A stretch of DNA of 64,000 nt, from positions 174,114 to 238,113 of the forward strand of contig JANQAO010000003.1 in the NCBI GenBank assembly GCA_030386295.1, written 5' to 3'. The notes beneath the pieces were generated by a model. It saw only the letters and a list, made by a program, of their open reading frames with translations, was not told where the DNA came from and did no database searches. Below are positions 30,966-41,000 of this stretch, one piece after another (position 1 is the first letter of the stretch; every line of letters begins with the position of its first letter). A program made the translations under genes and the position numbers. This DNA is from Candidatus Persebacteraceae bacterium Df01 (GTDB lineage: Bacteria > Pseudomonadota > Gammaproteobacteria > Tethybacterales > Persebacteraceae).

Positions 30966-31432
30966 TCGTAAGCAATAGCCACAATTGCGTATTCTTGCAC
31001 CCCGCCGGGCGTTTGAGCTACTACACTGTCACCGGCGTACTTGCCCAGCAACGCTCGCCCGATAGGAGATGGAGCAGATAATAAACCTTGTTCCAAATCC
31101 GCTTCATATTCGCTCACCAACCGGTATTTTATGGTTTTTCCCTCACCGTCTTGCAACGTCACATATGAGCCAAAAATACAACGCCCATCGGCGCCCACTG
31201 CCATCGGATCAATTACCTGAGCGCCACTGAGAACAGAGTCCAGCTCTTTGATGCGTGCTTCTATAAGTCCTTGTTTTTCTTTGGCTGAATGATATTCGGC
31301 ATTTTCTGACAAATCACCATGCGCTCGTGCCTCGGCAATAGCTTTAATAATAGCCGGTCGCTCAGTGTTTTTGAGCTTATCCAACTCGCCTTGCAATTTT
31401 ATTTTGCCTTCTTTGGTGATGGGTACACTCAT
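30962..31432 (-). CDS. greA: Transcription elongation factor GreA
   Basis: This 156-residue protein has the normal length. The ATG at 31432 with AGGAG before it is preferred over longer readings. The N-terminal coiled coil (EGKIKLQGELDKLKNTERPA; ARAHGDLSENAEYHSAKEKQ) carries the DLSENAEY tip that enters the polymerase channel and helps cleave backtracked RNA. The C-terminal FKBP-like domain ends LLSAPSPIGRALLGKYAGD. It lies two bases after carB, as in many proteobacteria. Confidence 0.95.
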   Translation of the reverse strand: MSVPITKEGKIKLQGELDKLKNTERPAIIKAIAEARAHGDLSENAEYHSAKEKQGLIEARIKELDSVLSGAQVIDPMAVGADGRCIFGSYVTLQDGEGKTIKYRLVSEYEADLEQGLLSAPSPIGRALLGKYAGDSVVAQTPGGVQEYAIVAIAYE

Positions 31433-31434
31433 TA

Positions 31435-34400
31435 TTAGTCTCCTTTGTAATGCCACTCTTGCAAAGTGCGCGGTTGCGGCGCCCCATGCGCCCGCGAGAT
31501 ACCTTGCGCAGCTGCGGCTACGCCAGCAATGGTTGTAAAGTATATCACCCTACCCGCTAACGCGGCGCGGCGAATGGAAAAAGAATCGGCGCGGCTTTCA
31601 GCAGAATTACTTTCCGTATTAATCACCATTTGAGTCTGTCCGCTGACAATGCTGTCTACAATATGCGGACGTCCTTCCTTAACTTTATTTATGTCGGTAG
31701 TAGAAACACCGTGTGCCATAAAATAAGCTGCCGTGCCGCGCGTGGCGATGATATCAAAACCGTGTTGCTGAAATTGTGCAGCCAAATCTACCGCCGCCGC
31801 TTTGTCTTCATCGCGAACACTAAAACATACTGCACCATTTTTAGGTGCTGCCTGTATTGCTTCTTGAGCATAAAAAAATGCGGCGGCAAAATCATGACTA
31901 ATACCCATTGATTCGCCAGTAGATTTCATTTCTGGTCCGAGTAATACGTCGACATCGGGAAATTTATTAAATGGAAATACCGCCTCTTTAACCGCATAAT
32001 AGTTTAGTGGCGGCAGTTCACTTACACCCTGCTCAGCCAGTGTGATGCCGGCCATAGCTTTAGCGGCAATTTTAGCAATCGGTAGTCCCGAAGCTTTAGA
32101 AACAAACGGCGTAGTTCTTGAAGCACGAGGGTTAACTTCCAACACGTAAATATCATCGCCACGAATGGCAAATTGCACATTCATCAATCCAATCACACCC
32201 AATGCTTTTGCCAGTAATCGCGTTTGCCGGCGCAATTCTTCTACTATCTCATTGCTCAGTGAGTACGGCGGTAGTGAGCACGCAGAATCACCAGAATGAA
32301 CGCCAGCACGTTCAATATGTTCCATTACCCCTGCTACTAAACAATTACCTTCACTATCGGCAACGGCGTCTACATCTACCTCAATTGCATTATCTAAAAA
32401 TTTATCCAGCAAAATATCGCCACCCAGCATCTCGGTGGCAATTTCTTTGCGAAAGTAAGTGCGCAAATCTCGTTCATCGTACACCAAACGCATAGACCTA
32501 CCGCCTAGAACATAACTGGGACGCACCACCAACGGATAGCCCACGCGAGTAGCAGCGGTCAATGCTTGCTTTTCCTCTTTTTGGAAAGCTACGGAATCAA
32601 GCCGGTCTCCTCCAGCGCTATGGATAGAAAAATGTACGATGTCATTTTCTGTTTGGCGCAGTTCACAACGGTGTAACAACTGTTTAAATTGTTCACGCGA
32701 TTCAGCGTGGGCAATGGCTTCCACGGACGTACCAATAATCGGCGCCCCCGCATCTTGTAGCGCCTGCGCGATAGACAGTGGCGTTTGTCCACCAAATTGA
32801 ACAATCACGCCAATTGGTTTTTCTCGATGGATGACAGCAAGCACTTCTTCCGCCGTCAGCGGTTCAAAAAATAGTCGGTCAGAAGTGTCATAGTCGGTGG
32901 ACACCGTTTCCGGATTGCAATTAATCATGATGGTTTCAAAGCCCGCCTCTTTGAGCGCAAGCACACCGTGAACGCAACAATAATCAAATTCAATGCCTTG
33001 ACCAATACGATTGGGACCACTACCTAAAATAACAATTTTTTTGTTGTCAGTGGGATTGAGCTCGCACTCCGTTTCATAGGTAGAATATAAATAAGCAGTG
33101 TCGGTCGGAAACTCACCAGCACAAGTGTCAATGCGTTTAAACACTGGTCGTACATTCAGTTCTTCGCGGTGGTGGCGTACGGCAAGCTCATCAGCACCAA
33201 TCAACGTAGCAATGCGTGCATCAGCAAAACCCTGCCGCTTCCATTCCAATAGTATTTGGCGGGGAATATCAGTCACGTTGTTTTCTGCATAATCATGCCG
33301 CATGCTGGTTTCGGTGTTTATTAATTCTTCAATTTGCTCCAAAAACCAAGGGTCAATTTTGCACAATGCGTGAATTTCTTCTACAGAAAAGCCAAGGCGA
33401 AAAGCATCTGCTAACCAAAATAATCGCTCCGAATTGGGTTTGGACAATTGCTCCTTAACTTTCTCGCGTTCATGCACCAATTCTGGCTTTCGTGTTTCTT
33501 CTTCCTCACGGGTTGTCGTATTCAGCCGGCGTACTCCGTCTAATTCAATTTTTGATGACAAACCGCAGGCTCCAGTTTCTAGTCCACGCAAAGCTTTTTG
33601 TAATGATTCGGAAAAAGTACGTCCAATGGCCATCACCTCACCTACCGATTTCATTTGCGTAGTGAGAAAATCCGGTGTTGGTGGAAATTTGGCAAAATCA
33701 AATCGCGGAATTTTCGTGACAATATAATCAATGGAAGGTTCAAATGACGCTGGTGTACCTCCGGTAATGTCATTGCTAACTTCGTCCAATGTATAACCAA
33801 TAGCTAGTTTGGTGGCAACTTTAGCAATGGGAAAGCCAGTAGCTTTGGATGCTAGCGCCGATGAGCGTGAGACTCGCGGATTCATCTCAATCACTACCAT
33901 GTCACCGTTGACGGGATTAATCGCAAACTGTACGTTAGCGCCGCCGGTGTCCACACCTATTTTGCGCAATACGGCAATGGAGGTGTTGCGCATGCGCTGA
34001 TATTCTTTGTCGGTCAGAGTTTGTGCCGGCGCCACAGTGACGGAATCACCAGTGTGTACCCCCATTGGATCCACGTTTTCAATAGAACAAATGATAATGC
34101 AATTGTCGGCAGAGTCTCGCACTACTTCCATTTCAAATTCTTTCCAGCCAATGAGTGAACGTTCCATGAGAATTGATCCATTGGGCGATTCAGAAATTCC
34201 GCGTGCCGCCAGTGCCTCAAATTCTTGCCGGTTAAAAGCAATGCCGCCGCCACTGCCGCCGAGTGTGAATGACGGTCGCACAATTACTGGAAAACCAATA
34301 GTTTCTAGTGCCGCATTGGCCTCAAGCAAATCGCGTGCAACCAATGATGGCGCGCACTGTAATCCGATGGTTTCCATCGCTTGTTTGAAGGCACTACGGT

Positions 34401-34785
34401 CTTCGGCATCAAATATACTCTTGGGGTTAGCACCAATTAATCGTGGTGCTCCTGGTTCATCAAAAACGCCGCGGCGATGCAATTCCATAGCACAATTAAG
34501 CGCCGTTTGCCCACCCATTGTCGGCAATACGGCATCTACTTTTTCGCGCCGCATCACTGCTAGTGCCGTATCGGCGTTAACCGGTTCCACATAGGTGGCA
34601 TCCGCCATATCGGGATCGGTCATAATTGTCGCCGGATTGGAATTCAGCAACACCACGCGAATACCTTCTTCTCGTAACGCCCGGCAGGCCTGAGTTCCTG
34701 AATAATCAAATTCACAGGCTTGACCGATGACGATAGGTCCCGCCCCCAGCACTAAAACGCTGTTAATATCCTCGCGCTTAGGCAT
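31435..34785 (-). CDS. carB: Carbamoyl-phosphate synthase, large subunit
   Basis: This 1116-residue protein is slightly longer than the usual 1070. It has two homologous ATP-grasp halves: the first starts [20 protein letters not shown], the second [20 protein letters not shown]. The MGS-like allosteric domain ends it. It makes carbamoyl phosphate from bicarbonate, ATP and ammonia passed from CarA, for pyrimidine and arginine synthesis. It overlaps carA by eight bases. Confidence 0.97.
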   Translation of the reverse strand: MPKREDINSVLVLGAGPIVIGQACEFDYSGTQACRALREEGIRVVLLNSNPATIMTDPDMADATYVEPVNADTALAVMRREKVDAVLPTMGGQTALNCAMELHRRGVFDEPGAPRLIGANPKSIFDAEDRSAFKQAMETIGLQCAPSLVARDLLEANAALETIGFPVIVRPSFTLGGSGGGIAFNRQEFEALAARGISESPNGSILMERSLIGWKEFEMEVVRDSADNCIIICSIENVDPMGVHTGDSVTVAPAQTLTDKEYQRMRNTSIAVLRKIGVDTGGANVQFAINPVNGDMVVIEMNPRVSRSSALASKATGFPIAKVATKLAIGYTLDEVSNDITGGTPASFEPSIDYIVTKIPRFDFAKFPPTPDFLTTQMKSVGEVMAIGRTFSESLQKALRGLETGACGLSSKIELDGVRRLNTTTREEEETRKPELVHEREKVKEQLSKPNSERLFWLADAFRLGFSVEEIHALCKIDPWFLEQIEELINTETSMRHDYAENNVTDIPRQILLEWKRQGFADARIATLIGADELAVRHHREELNVRPVFKRIDTCAGEFPTDTAYLYSTYETECELNPTDNKKIVILGSGPNRIGQGIEFDYCCVHGVLALKEAGFETIMINCNPETVSTDYDTSDRLFFEPLTAEEVLAVIHREKPIGVIVQFGGQTPLSIAQALQDAGAPIIGTSVEAIAHAESREQFKQLLHRCELRQTENDIVHFSIHSAGGDRLDSVAFQKEEKQALTAATRVGYPLVVRPSYVLGGRSMRLVYDERDLRTYFRKEIATEMLGGDILLDKFLDNAIEVDVDAVADSEGNCLVAGVMEHIERAGVHSGDSACSLPPYSLSNEIVEELRRQTRLLAKALGVIGLMNVQFAIRGDDIYVLEVNPRASRTTPFVSKASGLPIAKIAAKAMAGITLAEQGVSELPPLNYYAVKEAVFPFNKFPDVDVLLGPEMKSTGESMGISHDFAAAFFYAQEAIQAAPKNGAVCFSVRDEDKAAAVDLAAQFQQHGFDIIATRGTAAYFMAHGVSTTDINKVKEGRPHIVDSIVSGQTQMVINTESNSAESRADSFSIRRAALAGRVIYFTTIAGVAAAAQGISRAHGAPQPRTLQEWHYKGD

Positions 34786-35911
34786 GTTTGCCCATTAGTT
34801 GCATAAAATTATCAAACAAAAAATCGGCGTCATGCGGTCCCGGATTTGCTTCTGGATGCCCCTGAAAAGTGATAACTGGTGGTGCCTCACACGCTAATCC
34901 CTGTAAAGAACCGTCAAACAACGACACATAGGTAACCCGAGCTGAAGCCGGCAGTGATTTAGCGTCTACAGCAAAACCATGATTTTGGCTGGTGATTAAC
35001 ACTCGCCCGTGTGTCGTGTCTCGCACTGGATGGTTGGCGCCATGGTGACCAAATTTCATTTTTATTGTTTTCCCTCCCAAAGCAACAGCGAGAATTTGAT
35101 GCCCTAAACAGATACCCAGTAACGGCATATTTTGGTTGAGTAAGGCGCGCGCCAGTTTTATTGCTGCCTCACAGGGTTCTGGGTCACCTGGTCCATTAGA
35201 AAACACTACGCCGTCGGGTCGCTGTGCTAACACCGCAGCGACGTCTGATTCATAAGGCATGACAGTGAGTTGGCAGCCGCGTGCTGCCAAGTGCCTCAAA
35301 ATAGCGCTTTTAGTGCCACAATCCAATATCACAACACGCTTGCCGCCACCACCGCCGCCAACATAGTCATTATGTGCTGCCCGCCACAAACCTTCTTCCC
35401 AAGTGTTTGAGCGTGAGCTGCCAGCTTCACTGGCGAGCATGACGCCTTGTAACCCAGCAAAGGCGCGGGCTGCTGCTAGCGCCTCAGTTTGAACCGCTTC
35501 GCTCTTTCCCGGTGCAATACTGGCGGAAATCGCACCGCCATTGCGCAATTTGCGAGTGATGGCGCGAGTATCAATATCTTCAATCGCGGTGATGCGCTTG
35601 TCGCATAAAAAACCAGGTAGTGATTGCACAGCACGCCAGTTACTGTGGTGGCGAGTGATGCGGCGGGCAATAATTCCAGCAACAAAAGCTTGCGGAGACT
35701 CATCATCTAGCGGAGTAACGCCAGTGTTACCAATATGGGGATGGGTGAAATTGACTAATTGCCGATGGTAAGAAGGGTCGGTGATAATTTCCTGATAACC
35801 GGTTATTGCAGTATTAAAGACCGCTTCGCCAACGACGATACCGCTGTGTCCAACTAACCGTCCGGTAAATACGTCACCGTCGGCAAAGGTTAATATGGCG
35901 TTGTGGGTCAT
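34778..35911 (-). CDS. carA: Carbamoyl-phosphate synthase, small (glutaminase) subunit
   Basis: This 377-residue protein is of normal length. The start chosen is ATG 35911 ([20 protein letters not shown]). The C-terminal class I glutamine amidotransferase has the nucleophile Cys in [17 protein letters not shown] and [10 protein letters not shown] near the end. No ribosome site is visible: a T8 run and five bases come just before the ATG. The leader has a -10 match and a terminator-like hairpin. Confidence 0.96.
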   Translation of the reverse strand: MTHNAILTFADGDVFTGRLVGHSGIVVGEAVFNTAITGYQEIITDPSYHRQLVNFTHPHIGNTGVTPLDDESPQAFVAGIIARRITRHHSNWRAVQSLPGFLCDKRITAIEDIDTRAITRKLRNGGAISASIAPGKSEAVQTEALAAARAFAGLQGVMLASEAGSSRSNTWEEGLWRAAHNDYVGGGGGGKRVVILDCGTKSAILRHLAARGCQLTVMPYESDVAAVLAQRPDGVVFSNGPGDPEPCEAAIKLARALLNQNMPLLGICLGHQILAVALGGKTIKMKFGHHGANHPVRDTTHGRVLITSQNHGFAVDAKSLPASARVTYVSLFDGSLQGLACEAPPVITFQGHPEANPGPHDADFLFDNFMQLMGKHA

Positions 35912-35916
35912 TAGGC

Positions 35917-35964
35917 AAAAAAAACAGCGCCGCGCCGGTGGCGTGTCGCTGGATGTCAATTATA
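35917..35964 (-). promoter_or_regulatory. carA promoter candidate and attenuator-like hairpin
   Basis: On the minus strand TATAAT spans 35964-35959. It is followed at once by CAGCG, an inner CGCC-ACC-GGCG stem, CGCTG, and eight T (35924-35917), then five bases and the carA ATG. This is the form of an intrinsic terminator placed at the very start of the transcript. Pyrimidine-dependent control is a reasonable guess. The -35 region is poor. Confidence 0.5.
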
Positions 35965-36235
35965 CCTCGTCACCGAACGATCCCGTGGTACGCCGGCGAA
36001 TATTTTTTGTGCTAACGTGTTTGCCATATTTTGAATATTTATGGCAGCAAAAAAAGAAGGTTGCAGATCTCAAAACTTCGTTTTATAGTTATCAATGAAA
36101 ATTATTTTTCGGGGATGCAGTTATTTTTTGTCGTTATTTCAATGAATTAAATAAATATTATTGTTTTTTTATCAATTAAAATGTGTCCCTGTTATTAACC
36201 CTTGTTATATTTATTTTTATAAAGTTGTTGGTAAA
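35965..36235. other. AT-rich intergenic stretch
   Basis: No gene or clear terminator is seen. The DNA is strongly AT-rich (for example 36146-36240) compared with neighbouring genes. It separates the end of the glutamine-synthetase-like gene from the carA promoter, both leftward. Confidence 0.5.
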
Positions 36236-37573
36236 TTAAATATCCAACAAAAACTTCCGCTCCCACGCAGTCACCACATGTTTGTAATTTTCCAGTTCAG
36301 TGCGTTTGCAAGCGACATAAATGTCTACAAAGCGATTGCCCAATTTCTCACGCAGCATTTTTGATTTTTGCATATTTTCCAGTGCCTGTTCTAGCGTTAA
36401 TGGAATACCGCGTTTCATGTCCCACGTTGCGCTAGTAACCATTGCAGCCAACGGCAATTTTTGTTTGATACCGACAAAACCAGCCAGTAGTGATGCCGCT
36501 ATTGCCAAATAAGGATTGGCGTCGGAGCCACTAATGCGATTTTCCACTCGCATGGACTCGACTTCGCCAATGTCAGGCACCCGTAAACCTACAGTGCGGT
36601 TGTTTACCCCCCAGTGGTTGTTGTTGCTTTGCCATGGTACGTTGATTCGGCGATATGAATTGATATTAGGAATAAGCATCGCAGCAATGTCGGGCAGATA
36701 ACGCTGCAATCCGCCAATATAATGCTTAAACATCGTACTCATCGTTCCGTGACTGGAAGCAAAAAGATTGTGACCGCCGGTGCGTGATACAACACTTTGA
36801 TGAATATGCATAGAACTACCCGGCTGCCCTTCCACCGGTTTGGCCATAAAAGTAGCCGCCATGTTATGGCGCACCGCCGCTTCGCGCACACAACGCTTGA
36901 ACATAAGCACTTGGTCAGCCAATTCTAATGCATCGCCGTGTTTGAAATTAATTTCAAACTGTGCAACGCCTTCTTCGTGTGTCAACGTATCTACTGCTAA
37001 CTCCTGCGCTTCGGCAAAACGATAAATATCGTTAATAATCGGCTCAAATTCGTTAAGCGCGTCAATGTTAAATGGTTGTCGCGAAAACTCGGGACGACCA
37101 GTTCGACCAACCGGCGGCGTCAGCGGATTATCTGGATTGTTGTCGCGGGTTGCTAAGTAAAATTCCAGCTCTGGTGCCACAATGGGTTGCCAGCCTTCAC
37201 GGTGAAAAAAGCGAATAACTTTTTTTAGCACACTCCGTGGTGCATAGCGAATAAGGCTACCTTTTCTGCTCACACAATCGCAAATGATTTGTCCAGTTGG
37301 CTCATCTGCCCATGGTACGACAAAACAACCTTCTGGGTCGGGACGCAACTCCATGTCACCATCAGCTTCGTCCATCAAGTCGTCTTGTTCTCCCCAGTCG
37401 CCGGTTAATGTTTGTGCAAGCGCTGATTCGGGCATGCGCACAGATGATTGAATGAATTTCTCACACGGGATGATTTTGCCGCGCATTATCCCGCTTAAAT
37501 CAGGCACAAAAATTTCCACTTCAGTGATATTGTGCTCTTTCAACCAATGCACTAGTGTTTTATTAAGCGTCAT
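36236..37573 (-). CDS. Glutamine synthetase family protein (gamma-glutamylpolyamine synthetase-like)
   Basis: This is a 445-residue protein from ATG 37573. N-terminal EVEIFVPDLSGIMRGKIIP is the PuuA-type version of the beta-grasp. The catalytic barrel has PIVAPELEFYL, THEEGVAQFEINFKHGDAL, GSSMHIHQSV, VPWQSNNNHWGVNNRTVGLR and ESMRVENRISGSDANPYLAIA. Typical GlnA adenylylation features are not seen. PuuA-like enzymes join glutamate to putrescine or other amines. No other polyamine catabolic gene is adjacent, so the true substrate is open. Confidence 0.85.
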   Translation of the reverse strand: MTLNKTLVHWLKEHNITEVEIFVPDLSGIMRGKIIPCEKFIQSSVRMPESALAQTLTGDWGEQDDLMDEADGDMELRPDPEGCFVVPWADEPTGQIICDCVSRKGSLIRYAPRSVLKKVIRFFHREGWQPIVAPELEFYLATRDNNPDNPLTPPVGRTGRPEFSRQPFNIDALNEFEPIINDIYRFAEAQELAVDTLTHEEGVAQFEINFKHGDALELADQVLMFKRCVREAAVRHNMAATFMAKPVEGQPGSSMHIHQSVVSRTGGHNLFASSHGTMSTMFKHYIGGLQRYLPDIAAMLIPNINSYRRINVPWQSNNNHWGVNNRTVGLRVPDIGEVESMRVENRISGSDANPYLAIAASLLAGFVGIKQKLPLAAMVTSATWDMKRGIPLTLEQALENMQKSKMLREKLGNRFVDIYVACKRTELENYKHVVTAWERKFLLDI

Positions 37574-37649
37574 ACAGGTATTATCCAATGTTTCCGATTT
37601 TAACAAAATTATGTAAAGATAAAGAATACGAAAATACAGTGAAAAAAAT

Positions 37650-37958
37650 ATGAAAAAAAGTATAGGACAAGAAACCGAACAAATATTAACAACGAAATAT
37701 CGTCTAACCGGTAGCGTTCAAAACGTGGGCTTTCGCTATTTTTTGGCGCAAAAGGCAAAACAGTTATCTGTGTGCGGCTGGGGTAAAAACGAAAATGATG
37801 GCAGTCTTATTGTATTGTTTTCAGGTGAAAGAGAGGCTGTGCGGAAGATGTTGGAGTGTGCACAAAATGGTCCTCCAAGTGCTGTTGTCTCCAATTTTGT
37901 TGAGCTCATAGTTGAAGACGGTGATATCCCGAATGAAAATAACTTTGAGCAACGCTAG
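37650..37958 (+). CDS. Acylphosphatase
   Basis: This is a 102-residue protein. GSVQNVGFRYFLAQKAKQLS contains the catalytic Arg, and VCGWGKNENDGSLIVLFSG the catalytic Asn, both standard for the family. It hydrolyses acyl phosphates. The usual family ending (-RY/-RF) is less clear (NNFEQR). It stands alone on the plus strand, divergent from the glutamine-synthetase-like gene, with 76 bases between. Confidence 0.9.
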   Translation: MKKSIGQETEQILTTKYRLTGSVQNVGFRYFLAQKAKQLSVCGWGKNENDGSLIVLFSGEREAVRKMLECAQNGPPSAVVSNFVELIVEDGDIPNENNFEQR

Positions 37959-37979
37959 TATCAATTACTGATAATCAGG

Positions 37980-38381
37980 CTTTTCCGCATTAGTAATTGT
38001 TGATCTCCATAGCCGGCTTTTAATCAGCAGGTTTTTATTAGCGTCTTGAACGTGCCAGATGATTTTTATCACTCCTGACACGGATGAGTAACTTGACAGC
38101 GTTTGCGGCGCAAGTCCAAATCATGAAACAGCCGCCCATCAGAAAAATGTACCGGCGTGTAGTGTGGCTGATGCAACACATAGATATAACGCTGACTAGA
38201 AAAAAATGTTGCTTGTCGGCAAACAGTGAGCCTTCTTTAAATAGTCCAAGTTTTCGTCGGCGCAGTTTTTGTCAAAACACGCCTCCCTAGAAAAAAATAA
38301 TTTTTGTTGTCTTAAAAAATCCGTAATGTGACGGTGAATAATCCAGCGTCCGCCTAAAAAATTACGTAGATCATTAATCAC
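37980..38381 (-). pseudogene. DUF6314-like protein, decayed
   Basis: From GTG 38381 (overlapping the bioY stop) the frame reads INDLRNFLGGRWIIHRHITD and ENLDYLK. After a one-base slip near 38236 another frame reads EGSLFADKQHFF. After a second slip at an A7/T7 tract (38200-38206) the third reads QRYIYVLHQPHYTPVHFSDG and RLFHDLDLRRKRCQVTHPC. A last piece gives IIWHVQDANKNLLIKSRLWR. The order matches my memory of DUF6314 (G-W--R-I-D; VRF-DGR-FHDLD; W-V--V-GP-K). Function of the family is unknown. It is clearly non-functional here. Confidence 0.6.
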
Positions 38382-38982
38382 CGCGCGACTGAAAACGCCG
38401 TGCCATTTTAGCGGCAACTGGAAGCGAAAGTGCGGCCAACGCCAGTTTAAGAATATCTCCGGGAATGAACGGAAACAGCCCCAATTGCAATATAGGTTTG
38501 TCCCAGCCGATCACAGTGCCCAGCCAAAGCAAACCCGGCACATAAATTGCCACATGACCGACGAACATCACTAACGCAACGAAGTAAACAGTTCGATCTA
38601 AACCTCGCTCGGCTAACCGACCACAAATACCTGCTGCCAAAACAAAACCAATCAAATAGCCACCAGTACCGCTAAGCATATAAGCCAAACCAATGCCTTT
38701 TTCTGGCGAGCCTGCAAAAACCGGTAACCCGACAGCTCCTTCAGCCAAATACAGTAACACCGTCGCCACGCCCAATCGAGAACCGTAAGCCATCCCTAAC
38801 AACATTACTATCATTGTTTGCATCGTGACTGGAATCGGGTAAAAAGGTACCTGAACTTTTGCCGATACGGTAAGCAATAAACTTCCCGTTAGAGCAAGTA
38901 TCGCCGCCCTGCTATAAGATGATGTGGAAACTTCTGGCCAAAGCAGTTGTGCGATTGTAAGATGTGATTTTCGTGTATTCAT
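38374..38982 (-). CDS. bioY: Biotin transporter BioY
   Basis: This is a 202-residue membrane protein with about six spans. Landmarks are VPFYPIPVTMQTMIVMLLGM, RLGVATVLLYLAEGAVGLPV and LSGTGGYLIGFVLAAGICGR, all conserved in BioY, the substrate-binding S component of the biotin ECF transporter. No BioM/BioN genes are beside it, so it may work alone or with shared energising subunits. It suggests dependence on outside biotin. Confidence 0.93.
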   Translation of the reverse strand: MNTRKSHLTIAQLLWPEVSTSSYSRAAILALTGSLLLTVSAKVQVPFYPIPVTMQTMIVMLLGMAYGSRLGVATVLLYLAEGAVGLPVFAGSPEKGIGLAYMLSGTGGYLIGFVLAAGICGRLAERGLDRTVYFVALVMFVGHVAIYVPGLLWLGTVIGWDKPILQLGLFPFIPGDILKLALAALSLPVAAKMARRFQSRGD

Positions 38983-39089
38983 TTATTTCTTCCCAAGAAA
39001 AATAGTACGCAATTGAGATGGAAAAATTATAGCATGATGGCTTGTGCCACGATTACCGCTACCGACACAACACATTGCTACGTATGGGG

Positions 39090-40130
39090 TTAATGTGAGC
39101 GATTTGCTCGCACCGTTTCCACGACGGCAGTGACACATTCTGGTGGCGTGCTTTTATCCACCCCATGTCCCAAATTAAAAATATGCCCAGAACTGTCACC
39201 ATAATCAGCTAAAACACGAGCTGCTGCTGCTGCCGCAATATCGGGCGTGCCGAGCAATGCTGCCGGCTCTAAATTTCCTTGAATCGCTACTTTACCGCCT
39301 ATCATACGCCGCGCCATGCGCAAAGACGTTTGCCAGTCTACGCCCACGGCATCGCAACCGCAAGCGGCAAGGGCTGGTAACATCAAGCCACAACGACGAC
39401 CAAATACGATAATTGGAGCATCACTTTTTTCTTTGACTAAGGAAACAACGTGGCGGATATAGGAAAGAGAAAAATCTTCGTATTCGTCACCGCCTAGCAG
39501 ACCACCCCAGCTATCAAAAATCATCACCGCTTGGCAGCCGGCATCAATTTGTGCACAGAGCAATTCAGCGGTGGAAATGGTATTAATTTCCAGCACCCGC
39601 CGTAATAAATCAGGGCGGGAAAAGCGCATTTGGCGGGTGCGCCAAAAGTTGCCACCAGAACCGTCTATCATGTAACACGCCAGCGTAAAAGGTGATCCGC
39701 AAAATCCGATTAATGGTGTTTCAGCGGGTAACGTTTGCCGCGTAAGCACACTAGCATCCATGACATAACGCAATTCTTCCAGTGATGCTGGGCGCAATTT
39801 TTGAATGGCTTCTTCCGTCTGTAATGGCTGACTAAACCGCGGTCCTTCGCCTTCGGAAAAAAACAATCCCAGTCCCATGGCATCCGGAATGGTGAGGATA
39901 TCGGAAAACAAAATCGCAGCATCAAAGCCAAACCGACGAATTGGTTGTAGAGTAATTTCGCTGGCAATTTGCGGGTTTTTTGCCATCGCCAAAAAACCGC
40001 CTGCTTCCTTGCGAATAGCGCGGTACTCGGGTAGATAACGTCCCGCCTGTCGCATCAACCAAATTGGTGGACGCGGCACGGGCTGCTGCCGCAACGCGCG
40101 AAAAAGTAATGTATCTTTCCAATTGTTCAT
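39090..40130 (-). CDS. hemE: Uroporphyrinogen decarboxylase
   Basis: This is a 346-residue protein. PPIWLMRQAGRYLPEYRAIR is the substrate-binding signature; DAAILFSDILTIPDAMGLGL, GFCGSPFTLACYMI, IFDSWGG and GHIFNLGHGV follow in order. It turns uroporphyrinogen III into coproporphyrinogen III in haem synthesis. The start lies 37 bases from the divergent fabI start, so the two promoters must be interleaved. Confidence 0.96.
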   Translation of the reverse strand: MNNWKDTLLFRALRQQPVPRPPIWLMRQAGRYLPEYRAIRKEAGGFLAMAKNPQIASEITLQPIRRFGFDAAILFSDILTIPDAMGLGLFFSEGEGPRFSQPLQTEEAIQKLRPASLEELRYVMDASVLTRQTLPAETPLIGFCGSPFTLACYMIDGSGGNFWRTRQMRFSRPDLLRRVLEINTISTAELLCAQIDAGCQAVMIFDSWGGLLGGDEYEDFSLSYIRHVVSLVKEKSDAPIIVFGRRCGLMLPALAACGCDAVGVDWQTSLRMARRMIGGKVAIQGNLEPAALLGTPDIAAAAAARVLADYGDSSGHIFNLGHGVDKSTPPECVTAVVETVRANRSH

Positions 40131-40167
40131 GCTAATAGTGGATTATACTTGCCATATAATTCCCTTT

Positions 40168-40971
40168 ATGCTTTCTCTAACCGACAAAAAAATATTGATT
40201 ACCGGAGTGCGCAATCGGCGATCGCTGGCTTATTTCATCGCGGCCCGTGCCGCTGCCGAAGGTGCACAGTTGGTTTTTGCCGTACAGCCTGACAATCGCG
40301 GTGATGATAATAAAGCCGCAGCTTTGGTTGCCACAGATTTTAATAATGCTCCCGCTTTGTTTTGCGATGCTGGCGACGATGACAGCGTTACTGCCACTGT
40401 CAACAGTGCCTCTGAAATTTTGGGTGGGCTGGACGGACTTGTGCACGCCATCGCTTTTGCGCGCCGAGAAACCATCGCTGGTGCTTATCAAGATAGTATT
40501 GACCGCGCCTCCTTTACCGAAGCCTTGGATATTAGTGCTTACACGCTCACCGCATTTGCCAAAGCGGCTCTACCTCATTTTGGCGATGGTGGCTCACTGG
40601 TCACGCTAAGCTACTTAGGCGCCGAGCGAGCATTGCCAAACTACAATGTCATGGGAGTAGCGAAAGCTGCGCTAGAGGCTAGTGTGCGCTATTTGGCGCT
40701 GGGCTTGGGTGCTAATAATGTGCGGGTAAACGCCGTTTCAGCCGGACCAGTTAAAACCCTGTCGGCCGCTGGCATTGACGGCTTTGGCAAAATTCTTAAA
40801 CAAGTGGAGAAACAGGCACCACTCAAGCGTAATGTTAGTGCTGAAGAAATCGCAAATGCAGCCGTTTTTTTGTTGTCAGAACAAGCTGCTGCTATTACCG
40901 GTGAAGTGCTACATGTAGATGCCGGTTTTCATATTACTGCCGGATTTGAATTTGAAGAAGAAAATAAATAG
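40168..40971 (+). CDS. fabI: Enoyl-ACP reductase, FabI type
   Basis: This is a 267-residue protein from ATG 40168. KKILITGVRNRRSLAYFIA is the FabI nucleotide loop. LVTLSYLGAERALPNYNVMG then VAKAALEASVRYLALGLG carries the catalytic Tyr and Lys, and VNAVSAGPVKTLSAAGI is the conserved tail. It carries out the last reduction of fatty-acid elongation with NAD(P)H and is the usual triclosan target. The frame could be read from 40123, but that start overlaps hemE and lacks similarity. Confidence 0.95.
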   Translation: MLSLTDKKILITGVRNRRSLAYFIAARAAAEGAQLVFAVQPDNRGDDNKAAALVATDFNNAPALFCDAGDDDSVTATVNSASEILGGLDGLVHAIAFARRETIAGAYQDSIDRASFTEALDISAYTLTAFAKAALPHFGDGGSLVTLSYLGAERALPNYNVMGVAKAALEASVRYLALGLGANNVRVNAVSAGPVKTLSAAGIDGFGKILKQVEKQAPLKRNVSAEEIANAAVFLLSEQAAAITGEVLHVDAGFHITAGFEFEEENK

Positions 40972-41000
40972 CGGACGCCTACACTTAAAGGCAAAATTAC

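Noticed and set aside
38084-38290. Rightward small gene between acylphosphatase and bioY
   Set aside because: The opposite strand gives an ordered set of DUF6314-like segments, a better explanation of this DNA.
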